The notes under the pieces were generated by a model that saw only the letters and a program-made list of their open reading frames with translations, did no database searches and was not told the origin of the DNA. A stretch of DNA of 64,000 nt from Chromatiaceae bacterium. Its GTDB lineage: Bacteria > Pseudomonadota > Gammaproteobacteria > Chromatiales > Chromatiaceae. Made by a program: the position numbers and the translations under genes. The stretch lies in contig JACKMP010000006.1 of assembly GCA_024235315.1 (NCBI GenBank), forward strand, positions 62,001-126,000, given 5' to 3'. Shown here piece after piece: positions 43,722 to 52,672 of this stretch (position 1 is its first letter; each line of letters begins with the position of its first letter).

Positions 43722-44189
43722 ATGCCTACATTCGTACGTACCGATAAGTGCGATGGCTGTAAGGGCCAGGACAAGACGGCGTGCATGTATATCTGCCCGC
43801 ACGATCTGATGAAGCTGGACATGGACGGTTCTGAAACCGGCCACGCCATGAAGTCTTACAACCAGGAACCGGAACAGTGCTGGGAGTGCTACTCCTGCAT
43901 CAAGATTTGCCCGCAGAACGCCATCGAAGCGCGTCCGTACGCTGACATCGTCCCGCTGGGTGCCTCTGTGCAGCCGCTGCGTGGTACCGACTCCATCATG
44001 TGGACCATCAAGTTCCGCAACGGCACCATGAAGCGTTTCAAGTTCCCGATCCGTACCACCCCGGAAGGCTCGATCGATCCTTACGGTGGCAAGCCGGCCG
44101 CAGACATCACCAAGATTGCCGAGAACAAGTTCTTTGTCGAGGCAAATGGCTATCGCCCCGGCAATCCGAGCGAACTGATCGCGAAGTGA
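43722..44189 (+). CDS. aprB: adenylylsulfate reductase beta subunit
   Basis: The 155-residue iron-sulfur subunit carries two [4Fe-4S] clusters that pass electrons from the AprA flavin. The cysteines are C10, C13, C21, C25 (KCDGCKGQDKTACMYICPHD) and C53, C56, C59, C63 (QCWECYSCIKICP). The C-terminal tail wraps around AprA in known structures. CAGGAG precedes the ATG. Codon use is strongly biased to preferred codons, as expected for an abundant enzyme. In sulfur oxidisers AprBA works in reverse, making APS from sulfite and AMP. Confidence 0.97.
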   Translation: MPTFVRTDKCDGCKGQDKTACMYICPHDLMKLDMDGSETGHAMKSYNQEPEQCWECYSCIKICPQNAIEARPYADIVPLGASVQPLRGTDSIMWTIKFRNGTMKRFKFPIRTTPEGSIDPYGGKPAADITKIAENKFFVEANGYRPGNPSELIAK

Positions 44190-44234
44190 TCGTTGTCCGC
44201 ACGGAATACAAGATTGAGTTGAGAGGTATTTACA

Positions 44235-46232
44235 ATGGCTGAATTCGGTAAACCAGATGTCGTCGAAGAAGAGGTAGACATCCTCATCGTCGGTGGCGGT
44301 ATGGCCGCATGTGGCGCGGGCTATGAGATTGGCCCGTGGCTGGACGCTGCCAAGGCGCAGGGCGTCGACATCAAAGTGAAAGTGGTCGACAAGGCCGCGA
44401 TGGACCGCTCCGGCGCCGTCGCACAGGGTCTGTCCGCTATCAACACCTACATCGGTTCGGAGCAGGATCCGGCAGACTATGCACGCATGGTCTCCAACGA
44501 CCTGATGGGCATCACCCGTGACGACCTGGCCTACGACCTGGGCCGCCACGTTGACGAGTCGGTGCACCTGTTCGAAGAGTGGGGCCTTCCGATCTGGAAG
44601 ACCGACGAGAACGGTGAGCGTCACGACGGTTCGAAGGGCATGACCCCGCTGAAGGACGGCGGCAAGCCGGTCCGTTCGGGCAAGTGGCAGATCATGATCA
44701 ACGGCGAATCCTACAAGTGGATCGTCGCCGAGGCTGCGAAGAAGGCACTGGGCACCGACCGTATCCAGGAGCGCGTCTTCATCGTCAAGCTGGTCAACGA
44801 CAAGAACGACAAGAACCGCATCGCCGGTGCTGTCGGCTTCTCGACCCGCGATCACAAGCTGTTCGTCTACAAGGCCAAGGCCATCCTGCTGGTAGCTGGC
44901 GGCTGCGTGAACATCTTCCGTCCGCGTTCGGTCGGTGAAGGCCAGGGCCGTGCCTGGTACCCGGTGTGGAACTCCGGTTCGACCTACGCCATGGCCGCCG
45001 AGGCCGGTGCCGAGCTGACCATGATGGAAAACCGCTTCGTACCGACCCGTTTCAAAGACGGTTACGGTCCGGTCGGCGCATGGTTCCTGTTGTTCAAATC
45101 CAAGGCCACCAACGCCTTCGGTGAGGTCTACATGGACCGCAACAAGGAAATGCTGAACGACTACCCGCCCTATGGCCAGGCTGCCGTTCCTGCTTCCTGT
45201 CTGCGTAACCACCTGATGCTCAAGGAAATGCGTGAAGGCCGTGGTCCGATCTGGATGGACACCGTCACCGCACTCGCAAATCTGCGTGAGACCCTGTCGC
45301 CGCGTGAGGTCAAGCACCTCGAGGCAGAGGCATGGGAAGACTTCCTCGACATGTGTATCGGCCAGTGTGGTATCTGGGCTGGTGAAAACATCGAGCCGGA
45401 GAAGAAGAACTCCGAGCTGATGCCGACCGAGCCGTACCTGCTGGGTTCGCACTCGGGCTGCTGCGGCATCTGGGTGTCCGGTCCGACCGACGTCGGCGCG
45501 CCGACCGAAGAGGCACTGGGCGACGGTATCCCCGAGCACCTGCCGTCAGGCTGGAACTGGGGCTATCGTGGTATGACCACCGTCAAGGGTCTGTTCACCG
45601 CCGGTGATGGCGTGGGCGCCTCCGGCCACAAGTTCTCCTCCGGCTCGCACGCCGAAGGCCGCATGTGCGCCAAGTCGATGGTCAAGTACGTGATGGACAA
45701 CAAAGACCTCCAGGTCGAACTCGACACCTCGGTGGACGAGCTGATGGAAGAGATCTACCGTCCGGTGCGTACCTACCTGGAGCACAAGGACTACAGCACC
45801 GCGATCGACGTCAACCCGAACTACATCACGCCCAAGATGCTGCAGTTCCGTCTGCAGAAGATCATGGACGAGTATGTTGCAGGCGTTGCCACCTACTACA
45901 CCACCAACGAGCACATGCTCGCCCTGGCGGAGCAGAAGCTGGAAATGCTGAAGGAAGACGCGCTGAAGATGCGTGCGAAGGACCTCCACGAGCTGCTGCG
46001 TGCGTGGGAGAACTACCACCGCATCCTGACTGCGGAAGCTCACATGAAACACATCCAGTTCCGTGAAGAATCCCGTTACCCGGGCTTCTACTACCGCATG
46101 GACAAGAACTTCGTCGATGAAGAAAACTGGAAGTGCTTCGTGAACTCGGTGTACGACCGTACCACCAAGACCTGGACCTGCTTCAAGCGCGCCCACAAGG
46201 ACCTGGTGGACAAGTCCAAGCTGTTCAAGTGA
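44235..46232 (+). CDS. aprA: adenylylsulfate reductase alpha subunit
   Basis: The 665-residue FAD subunit forms the heterodimer with AprB. The N-terminal dinucleotide fold has VDILIVGGGMAACGAGYE; further marks are LSAINTYIGSEQDPADYARM, the ENRFVPTRFKDGYGPVGAWF segment and GLFTAGDGVGASGHKFSSGS. Length is normal for the family. GAGAGG lies before the ATG and aprB ends 45 bases upstream. It is followed by a strong terminator. It should be a main catabolic enzyme of sulfite oxidation in this organism. Confidence 0.97.
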   Translation: MAEFGKPDVVEEEVDILIVGGGMAACGAGYEIGPWLDAAKAQGVDIKVKVVDKAAMDRSGAVAQGLSAINTYIGSEQDPADYARMVSNDLMGITRDDLAYDLGRHVDESVHLFEEWGLPIWKTDENGERHDGSKGMTPLKDGGKPVRSGKWQIMINGESYKWIVAEAAKKALGTDRIQERVFIVKLVNDKNDKNRIAGAVGFSTRDHKLFVYKAKAILLVAGGCVNIFRPRSVGEGQGRAWYPVWNSGSTYAMAAEAGAELTMMENRFVPTRFKDGYGPVGAWFLLFKSKATNAFGEVYMDRNKEMLNDYPPYGQAAVPASCLRNHLMLKEMREGRGPIWMDTVTALANLRETLSPREVKHLEAEAWEDFLDMCIGQCGIWAGENIEPEKKNSELMPTEPYLLGSHSGCCGIWVSGPTDVGAPTEEALGDGIPEHLPSGWNWGYRGMTTVKGLFTAGDGVGASGHKFSSGSHAEGRMCAKSMVKYVMDNKDLQVELDTSVDELMEEIYRPVRTYLEHKDYSTAIDVNPNYITPKMLQFRLQKIMDEYVAGVATYYTTNEHMLALAEQKLEMLKEDALKMRAKDLHELLRAWENYHRILTAEAHMKHIQFREESRYPGFYYRMDKNFVDEENWKCFVNSVYDRTTKTWTCFKRAHKDLVDKSKLFK

Positions 46233-46261
46233 TAGTTGCTTGACAGTCTGACGACTGCATG

Positions 46262-46292
46262 ACCGGGCGCCGCGAGGCGCCCGGTTTTTTTT
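46262..46292 (+). terminator. strong intrinsic terminator after aprBA
   Basis: ACCGGGCGCC (46262-46271) pairs with GGCGCCCGGT (46276-46285) around a four-base loop and runs into eight thymines, 30 bases after the aprA stop. Confidence 0.95.
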
Positions 46293-46453
46293 GCCCCGGC
46301 CGGTTCGCTGCAGGCGATCGCCGTGACGAGCCGTTTTTCGGCAGGAAAATCAGAAAAACCTTATAATCCCCGACCCTTGCGAGAACCGGCCATGGTTTAC
46401 CGTTATGTCATGGCCTGCAGAATGCGGCGTGTAGCCGCCTGAGGAACCACCCC

Positions 46454-47371
46454 ATGAGCGACGACAAACTCGACATCCCCCAACAGTTCGCCAGCCCGGC
46501 CGTACCGGCACTGCTGACCGAAGACAGCGTGATCCGCTTCCAGTGCTACAAAGGGATCTCCTGTTTCAACGCCTGCTGCAAGCATGCCGATGTCACGCTG
46601 GCGCCGTATGACGTGTTGCGCCTGCAAAAGCGCCTCGGCATGAATTCCGAAGAATTCCTCAAGAAGCACACGGTGCCGTTCCAGCTCGATGCGGACGGGG
46701 TGCCGGGTATCAAGCTGCGCACTGACAACGACGGCGCCTGCCTGCTGCTCGACGGTGACAACGGCTGTGGTGTCTACGAGGATCGCCCGACGGTCTGCCG
46801 CTACTACCCCGTTGCATTGCTGAACATGCGCGAGAAGGACACCTACGAGGCCAGGCAGCAATACTCCCTGGTCCAGGAGGATCACTGCAGGGGCCACGAA
46901 GAGGCGCGCGAGATCACGGTCCGCGACTACCGCAAGGAGCAGGGCGTCGCCGAATACGACGAGTTCAACCGCAGCTGGTACGAGCTGATCCTGAAGAAGA
47001 AATCCGGTGGCCCGGGTGTCGGCAAGCCCAACGAGATGAGCCTGCAGCTGTTCTTCATGGCATCGTTCAACTTCGACATGCTGCGCCGGTTCGTGCTCAG
47101 CGACAACTTCAAGCAGTCCTACAACCTGCCCCCGGAGACGTACGCCGAGGTGGCCGAAGACGATATCGCGCTGATCAAGTTGGGCAACCGCTTGATGCGC
47201 CAGGCGCTGTTCGGGGAGAAGACGATCCCGGAAAACAGTGGCGCCTGGGAAAAGCGGGTCGAGTCGCGAAAAGAGGTCTGGGAGGCCCGCTCGAAGGCAG
47301 AGGTCGAGGCGCGCAACGCCAAGGCCGAGTCGGACATGCGCCAGGAGACATCCGGCTGCTCCGATAACTGA
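46454..47371 (+). CDS. YkgJ-type cysteine-cluster protein
   Basis: The 305-residue protein has the zinc/iron-chelating cysteine cluster of the YkgJ family: FQCYKGISCFNACCKHADVT near residue 30 and DNGCGVYEDRPTVCRYYPVA near residue 105, with a further CRG near 140. The C-terminal half is helical and charged. A TATAAT at 46362-46367 with a weak -35 is the likely promoter, as the aprBA terminator lies just upstream. Such genes are sometimes found near apr or dsr genes in sulfur oxidisers, where a maturation or metal role has been supposed; that is not shown here. The last 20 bases fall within repeat copy A. Confidence 0.85.
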   Translation: MSDDKLDIPQQFASPAVPALLTEDSVIRFQCYKGISCFNACCKHADVTLAPYDVLRLQKRLGMNSEEFLKKHTVPFQLDADGVPGIKLRTDNDGACLLLDGDNGCGVYEDRPTVCRYYPVALLNMREKDTYEARQQYSLVQEDHCRGHEEAREITVRDYRKEQGVAEYDEFNRSWYELILKKKSGGPGVGKPNEMSLQLFFMASFNFDMLRRFVLSDNFKQSYNLPPETYAEVAEDDIALIKLGNRLMRQALFGEKTIPENSGAWEKRVESRKEVWEARSKAEVEARNAKAESDMRQETSGCSDN

Positions 47372-47410
47372 CCGAGCGACAGGCCGCCAGCGGTTGAGAG
47401 CGGCTTCGTC
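47351..47410 (+). repeat. 60-bp dispersed repeat, copy A
   Basis: This segment matches 48497-48556 without gaps at 50 of 60 positions, with the first 14 and last 10 bases identical. It covers the last codons and stop of the YkgJ gene and the following 39 bases. It contains partial inverted repeats around GGCCGCC. Confidence 0.7.
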
Positions 47411-47604
47411 TTTGCCGCGTGTATTCCACCGCCCGCAAGGCAATCCCGATGTGCGGCGGCGGCCCCCACGAAGACTGTCGGACTGTTTTACACTCTTTGT
47501 TCTGAACGGCCGTGACGGCCCATTAACCCTTTGAACAATAAAGGGGTATCGCGGTTGGCATGATTTTCGCCGGGACAACTCAATAGTTGTTGGAGGCGAA
47601 GGTT

Positions 47605-49335
47605 ATGTGTTCCCGTAAACGAGTTGCCAGCGGGCTGGCGCGGGTGTCGCTGGTGGTGCTGGGGTCGGTCGTGCTTGCATCCGTTGGTTACGCGACGTCG
47701 ATGGAATACCGCAGCTTTGATGGCAGCGGTAACAACACCGCCAACACCGACTGGGGATCCACCGACAGCCAGCTGCTTCGCCACGATGCGACCGGGACTT
47801 TGCCGGCACCGCGTATTACGCCGATGGTATTTCTGCACCCGCAGGCGGGGATCGACCGAACACCCGGGAGGTCAGTAACGCTGTGGTTGCGCAGTCCGGT
47901 TCGATTGTGAACGCCAAAGGCGTCTCCGACATGTTGATGCAATGGGGTCAGTTCCTCGATCACGACATTGACCTGACGCGTGCCGGCGGGGTCGAATCGA
48001 TGCCTATCGCGGTTACCGGGGATCCGGTATTCGGCGCGATCTATACGTCGGGCGAGATGCCGTTCAGCCGGTCCGTTTACGACCCGGCCACCGGTACCGG
48101 CGCAGGAACCCGCGCCAGCAGACCAACGCGGTGACGGCTTTCATCGATGCCTCGCAGATCTATGGTTCCAGCAAGGAGGCGGCCGACGGATTGCGCTATT
48201 TCAGCGGCGGCAAGTTGAAGATGAGCGACGATATGCTGCATATGGAAGGCGGCGCTTTTGTGTCCGGTGACGAGCGTGCCAGGGAGCAGGTCGGTCTGAC
48301 ATCAATGCATACCCTGTTCAACCGCGAGCATAACCGGCTGGCGGCCGAACTCGAGCGCAATACCGGATGTTGCCGGATATCGATGGCATCGCTCCAGGTC
48401 ATATGGACTACGAGAAGACGCTCGACGAGAAGGTCTACCAGGAGGCACGCAAGCTGGTCGGTGGCATGATGCAGGCGATCACTTTCAACGAATTCCTCCG
48501 GCTGCTCCGACAGCTGATCGGACGACAGGCCGCCGTCGGCTGAAGGCGGCTTCGTCGTATCGCCAACGAGTTCAGCACGGCGGCCTATCGATTTGGTCAT
48601 TCGACGCTGTCGTCGGTGCTGATGCGCCTCGACGCCAATGGCAACGAGATCGCCGCTGGTCATCTTGCGCTACGCGACGCATTTTTCACCCCGGAGACCG
48701 TGCTTACCGATGCCAACGGTGGCATAGATCCGGTCCTTCGGGGGCTGGTCAGCCAGCTTGGACAGGAGGTGGATCCGTTCCTGGTGGACGATGTGCGCAA
48801 TCTGTTGTTTGGGCCGATGGGCTTCGATCTCGCCGCACTGAACATGCAGCGCGGTCGCGATCACGGCCTGCCGAGCTACGTGGAAATGCGCGACGTGATG
48901 TTCGGAAACCAAATGGGATACACGACCTTCAACGATTGGAGCGATCTCGACGGCATCATGGCAGATGCGATCATCGATGCGTTGCAAAGCGTGTACGACG
49001 ACGTCCGCGACATCGACCTGTGGATCGGCGGTCTCGCAGAAGCCCATGTCAACGGGGGCATGCTGGGCGAGCTGTTCTCGGCAATCGTCGGCGATCAGTT
49101 CAGTCGCCTGCGTGACGGCGACCGTTTCTGGTATCAGAACGGAATGTTTGAGACCGAATGGATGGAATTCATCGAGGGATCGACCCTGAGCGCGATCATC
49201 ATGCGCAATACCGGTATCACCGGGCTGCAGGCCAACGTGTTTTTCGTCCCCGAGCCGGGCGTCCTGCTGTTACTGTCGATCGGGATTGCCGGCATGGGTA
49301 TGCGGCGCAAGTCCTCCTGGCGATGCGCGGGCTAA
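47605..49335 (+). pseudogene. broken animal-haem-peroxidase-family gene with PEP-CTERM signal
   Basis: The remains start at ATG 47605 (GGAGGCGAAGG before it) with a signal peptide and EYRSFDGSGNNTANTDWGS. Recognisable blocks then follow in changing frames: NAKGVSDMLMQWGQFLDHDI, TAFIDASQIYGSS, VGLTSMHTLFNREHNRLAAE, VYQEARKLVGGMMQAITFNE, IANEFSTAAYRFGHSTLSS and DLASLNM-type AALNMQRGRDHGLPSY. The end has VFFVPEPGVLLLLSIGIAGM then RRKS, a PEP-CTERM sorting tag. Breaks lie near 47775-47815, 48100 and 48365, and a stop at 48541 sits inside repeat copy B. At least three frameshifts make a working product unlikely, unless the assembly is wrong. Confidence 0.8.
48497..48556 (+). repeat. 60-bp dispersed repeat, copy B, inside the peroxidase pseudogene
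   Basis: It matches copy A at 50 of 60 positions without gaps. It lies where the peroxidase family would have a short variable loop between the ITFNEFL and IANEFSTAAYRFGH blocks, and brings in an in-frame TGA. GCCGCC and GGCGGC (48529-48534 and 48545-48550) form an inverted repeat, as do TCCGA and TCGGA further left. Confidence 0.7.
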
Positions 49336-50756
49336 ACGTCGTGTGACTTGTCCCCTGTCTTATACGGGCGTCGCCGCTCGCGTGGCCGCCATACGGATGC
49401 GATATCGAAGCCCACGCCGGAGAACACAGAGAAGCGGGTGAAGCGGAAGATCACCCGGCGGGGTGAGGCGCGCCGCACCTGGCGTACCTCCTTGAGCACC
49501 GGGACGAAAACGACGGCCACCGCGAGCCTGGTCGCGAACGACAGCAGGAATACGCCGAACAGCGGGTACTCGAACGACCAGGCTTGGTCGCTGTGCGCCC
49601 AGTCGGGCATCCACAGAACCGCCGCCGCTCCCAGCTGAGCGCCGGCGAACGCGGCCAGCGCATTGGTCACGTTGGCCGTAGTGATCGGTGCCGCCATGTC
49701 GGCATCGCCCGAAAGATCGTAGAAAAAGCTCCCGGCGCTCAATGCGAAGCCGCCCCAAGCCAGCCCGGACAACGCCTGTATCGCCAGCAGGTAAAGAAAA
49801 TTGTCCGAAAACACCCACAGCAGCGGTACGAACGGGACCATCCATCCGGTGATCGCGAGGATCAGGCGGTTGCCGAAGGCGTCGGAGACGCGGCCCCAGC
49901 CGTTCAGTGTCAGGAACTGCACCAGCACGGAGGCGGCGGTGATCGCCATGAACTCAAGGTAGGTGAACTGCAGGTCGCGCAACATGTGTACCGCGAAGAA
50001 TGGCGCGGCGACCGCGGTCGCGAAACACATTCCGGCGTAATAGAAGAGAAAACGCGCGTAGGGGGATCGGCGGATACTCGCCTGCCAGACCGGTATCAAC
50101 GGGAGGGCCCCGTACTGTATGTCATCGCCTCGAGGGCTGCGATCGGGCAGGCGGCTGAGATAGTAACCGGAGATCATGCGCGCCATTGCGGCCAGCGCGA
50201 ACAGCAGCAGAAAACCGTACAGGGCATCACTGTGGGTCCTGAACCCCTCGAGCACGCCACCGGCGGCGATCAGGGCGGTAAAGCCGACCAGCGTGGTGAC
50301 CCGCGTTCGCCGCGAGAAATAGCGTCCCCGCTCCTTCTCGGGCACCAGGTGGCGCATCAGCGACGGCCAGTGCGGGGAGATGATGTTGCCAAACACCTGG
50401 TAGGCGACTACCCAGAAGATCAGCGCCGCGACCTGATCCTCCGGCCACAGGATCGGCACCAGCATGATCGGCAGCCAACTCACCGCCTGGGTGAGCGCGC
50501 CGGCAAGAATGATGCGTCCGCGGCCGATACGCCAACGGCGATGCAGCCAGGTGGAGAACAACTGCGCGAGTGCGCCGATCAGCGGTGGGATCGAGGCCAG
50601 CGTGGCGATCTGCGGCTCGGTGAAACGCAGGTGAATGGCATAGGCGGACAGATAGCTCTCGCCGGCACCCGTCATCACCGAATAGGCGGCCCCGTCCCTG
50701 ACGGAATGTTTCAGGGCCTTGTCGCGTTCGCGATCAGGGGCGTGGTTGTCAGGCAT
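49332..50756 (-). CDS. MFS transporter
   Basis: The 474-residue protein has about 12 predicted membrane helices, with SVRDGAAYSVMTGAGESYLS at the start, the loop motif RYFSRRTRVTTLVG near residue 150 and GRVSDAFGNR near residue 300, as in major facilitator proteins. The substrate cannot be told. Its stop overlaps the end of the peroxidase pseudogene by four bases. The C-terminus (SVWRPRERRRPYKTG) is basic and cytoplasmic. The next gene upstream on the same strand is a small membrane protein, 33 bases away. Confidence 0.85.
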   Translation of the reverse strand: MPDNHAPDRERDKALKHSVRDGAAYSVMTGAGESYLSAYAIHLRFTEPQIATLASIPPLIGALAQLFSTWLHRRWRIGRGRIILAGALTQAVSWLPIMLVPILWPEDQVAALIFWVVAYQVFGNIISPHWPSLMRHLVPEKERGRYFSRRTRVTTLVGFTALIAAGGVLEGFRTHSDALYGFLLLFALAAMARMISGYYLSRLPDRSPRGDDIQYGALPLIPVWQASIRRSPYARFLFYYAGMCFATAVAAPFFAVHMLRDLQFTYLEFMAITAASVLVQFLTLNGWGRVSDAFGNRLILAITGWMVPFVPLLWVFSDNFLYLLAIQALSGLAWGGFALSAGSFFYDLSGDADMAAPITTANVTNALAAFAGAQLGAAAVLWMPDWAHSDQAWSFEYPLFGVFLLSFATRLAVAVVFVPVLKEVRQVRRASPRRVIFRFTRFSVFSGVGFDIASVWRPRERRRPYKTGDKSHDV

Positions 50757-50789
50757 CGGACAAAGGTGGTGGCAGAGCGAACCGGGCGG

Positions 50790-51086
50790 TCAGATGCGAT
50801 TGTCGACCATCTCGCGCCGATGTCGCCAGATCCTGATGAAGGGAAAACCCATCGAGAGGAAAAGGACGATCATCGCCGCCGAGATATGTTCCTGTTGCAC
50901 CAGGTAGATCACTGCCGCGAAGGCCACGGCCATCGACAGCGCGGCATCGACCAACGCACCGCGGATCAGGCGTTTCCGCGCCTCTGCCGATTCACTGCCG
51001 GTGATGAACAGTACCAGCACCGGCAGCAGGAAATGCAGTGGGGCGTAAAAGGCGGCGATGATCAGCCAGACGACAGTGTCTTCCAT
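50790..51086 (-). CDS. small three-helix membrane protein
   Basis: The 98-residue protein (start MEDTVVWLIIAAFYAPLHFL) has three predicted membrane helices and a basic C-terminus (IRIWRHRREMVDNRI). ATG 51086 follows AGGG at eight bases; ten extra codons upstream are open but unsupported. It is 33 bases ahead of the MFS gene and may be co-transcribed. The family is not recognised. Confidence 0.65.
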   Translation of the reverse strand: MEDTVVWLIIAAFYAPLHFLLPVLVLFITGSESAEARKRLIRGALVDAALSMAVAFAAVIYLVQQEHISAAMIVLFLSMGFPFIRIWRHRREMVDNRI

Positions 51087-51144
51087 GCCGGGACCCTGGG
51101 TGGAGTGAAACGGCACGACAGACTAGCCGCCGAGACGCCCGGGG

Positions 51145-51175
51145 AAAACCCCGTGTCTCGCTGAGACACGGGGTT
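51145..51175 (-). terminator. intrinsic terminator of the sulfur globule-type gene
   Basis: AACCCCGTGTCTC (51147-51159) pairs with GAGACACGGGGTT (51163-51175), a 13-bp stem with a three-base loop. On the minus strand it runs into TTTT, so it serves the gene whose stop is at 51186. Confidence 0.85.
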
Positions 51176-51185
51176 GTGGGGGTAC

Positions 51186-51581
51186 TTACTTGGCGGCTTC
51201 GCTCGATTTGCTCTTCTTCGCGGTGCCGGACTTCGCCGGGACAGCGGCGTAAGGTGCATAGCCCCAGCCGCCGTGGTAGGGCCAGGTGCCGCCGTAGCCG
51301 GGCCAATAACCACCGTAATAAGGCACGCCGTAGCCATAGCCACCGTAGTACGGATAACCATAGCCTCCCCATGGGCCGCCGTAGCCCCAGGGACCGCCAC
51401 CGTAACCCCATGGGCCTCCGCCATAGCCGCCCCAGCCGCTACCGCCGAAGAACTCTTCCGCCCAGTAGCGCGGATCCCAGGGATCATAGGGGTTCCAGCC
51501 GCCGCCCCACCACGCGGAGGCCTGCGACGTTGCTGCGAGCAGAACACCTGCCAGCAGTGAGAATTTCAGATACGTTTTCAT
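51186..51581 (-). CDS. Gly/Tyr/Trp/Pro-rich secreted protein, sulfur globule protein type
   Basis: The 131-residue protein has a signal peptide (MKTYLKFSLLAGVLLAATSQ, cleavage after ASA at about residue 23) and a mature part that begins WWGGGWNPYDPWDPRYWAEE and continues as repeats of GGPWGYGG, GYPYYGGYGYG and similar. Its tail is basic (AKSGTAKKSKSSEAAK). This composition and the WWGG start are those of the sulfur globule envelope proteins of purple sulfur bacteria (Allochromatium SgpA-C), which coat stored sulfur. GGAGAGG precedes ATG 51581. It lies beside the qmo-hdr cluster and has its own terminator. A generic Gly-rich surface protein remains possible. Confidence 0.7.
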   Translation of the reverse strand: MKTYLKFSLLAGVLLAATSQASAWWGGGWNPYDPWDPRYWAEEFFGGSGWGGYGGGPWGYGGGPWGYGGPWGGYGYPYYGGYGYGVPYYGGYWPGYGGTWPYHGGWGYAPYAAVPAKSGTAKKSKSSEAAK

Positions 51582-51705
51582 GATCCTCTCCTTACCGGTC
51601 AATGAATATAGCGATTTGCTAATATATTTTTAACTCAGTTTTTTGACTGCGATCTTTGAGGGAGATCAAGACTTAGTGACGCGTTGCGGGGGCGTGGCGG
51701 ACCGA

Positions 51706-51732
51706 CAAAAAAACCCCGCCGGGTGGCGGGGT
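51706..51732 (-). terminator. intrinsic terminator of the qmo-hdr operon
   Basis: ACCCCGCC (51713-51720) pairs with GGCGGGGT (51725-51732). On the minus strand the stem runs into seven or more thymines. It lies 26 bases after the hdrB stop. Confidence 0.9.
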
Positions 51733-51757
51733 CTCGGTGCGAACCCGTTGCCGGGTC

Positions 51758-52657
51758 CTATTTGTTGGCGATCGCCTCGAGCTGCTTGGCCGGGATTACC
51801 TGGCCATTGAGCGCCGCATCCTTGGCAGAGCGACCGTAAGCGACCGACATCAGCGTCGAGTAGTAGACCACCGGCATCTTGAACTTGGTGCCGTGGGTGG
51901 CGTTGATCTGATCCTGGTAGACCTCGACGTTCATCTGACATACCGGGCAGGGCGTGACGATCATGTCGGCGCCGTGGTCGTAGGCGGCCTCGATGATGCC
52001 CTTGATCATGACCTGTGACTTTTCCGGCTCGGAGAAGGCCAGCGCGCCGCCGCAGCATTGCACCTTTTTCTCGTAGTCGGGGATCGAGTCTGCGCCCAGG
52101 GTCTCTACCAGCTTGTCCAGGTACTTCGGGTTCTCGTAGCTCTCGCCGGCGATCCCGAACGGACGGTTGGTCTGGCAGCCCACGTAGCCGGCGATCTTGA
52201 TGCCTTCGAGCGGCTTCTTGACCTTGGCGCCGATCGCGTCATAACCGATGTCCTGGATCAGGACCTCGGCCATGTGCTTGATCGGCGCGTCGTTCTTCAG
52301 GGTCAGACCGGCCTCGGCCAACGCGGTGTTGGTCTCGGCCAGCAGGCCCTGGTCGTGCTGCAGCCGCTCCTGGGTCTCGCGCGTGGCGAGCCAGCAGGCG
52401 GCGCAGGTGGCGACGATCTCCTGGCCGGGATTGTGTTCCTCGGAAAGCGCGATGTTACGCGCCGACAGCGCCAGGCGCGGCAGCTCGCCGCCACCGGCGT
52501 AGCCGATCGAGGCCGAGCAGCAGTTCCAGTCCGGGATCTCGTTGAGCTGGATGTCCAGCTCTTCGCACATCGTCTGCACCGAGATCAGGTAGTTGGACGA
52601 GGAGGCTCCTTTCTGCGAGGAGCATCCCGGGTAAAAAGAATATTCACGTTTTGCCAT
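51758..52657 (-). CDS. hdrB: HdrB-like subunit (two CCG domains) of the QmoAB-HdrCB complex
   Basis: The 299-residue protein has two cysteine-rich CCG domains, as in heterodisulfide reductase subunit B: FYPGCSSQKGASSSNYLISV with WNCCSASIGYAG, then YVGCQTNRPF with KVQCCGGALAFSEP, plus CPVCQMN. Each domain should bind a non-cubane or similar iron-sulfur cluster. GAGGAGTAAG precedes the ATG. It is the last gene of the operon qmoA-qmoB-hdrC-hdrB. In Desulfovibrio the third Qmo subunit is the membrane protein QmoC, which fuses HdrC and HdrE-type parts; here soluble HdrC and HdrB take its place. Confidence 0.9.
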   Translation of the reverse strand: MAKREYSFYPGCSSQKGASSSNYLISVQTMCEELDIQLNEIPDWNCCSASIGYAGGGELPRLALSARNIALSEEHNPGQEIVATCAACWLATRETQERLQHDQGLLAETNTALAEAGLTLKNDAPIKHMAEVLIQDIGYDAIGAKVKKPLEGIKIAGYVGCQTNRPFGIAGESYENPKYLDKLVETLGADSIPDYEKKVQCCGGALAFSEPEKSQVMIKGIIEAAYDHGADMIVTPCPVCQMNVEVYQDQINATHGTKFKMPVVYYSTLMSVAYGRSAKDAALNGQVIPAKQLEAIANK

Positions 52658-52672
52658 GGATACTTACTCCTC

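Noticed and set aside
43716..45539. Long minus-strand open frame opposite aprBA
   Set aside because: It is antisense to two highly conserved genes with strong codon bias, which by itself suppresses stops in one antisense frame.
51240..51500. Repeated CCGCCGTAGCC-like units that might look like a CRISPR or tandem array
   Set aside because: They encode the Gly/Tyr/Pro repeats of the sulfur globule-type protein; unit length and spacing vary and there are no spacers.
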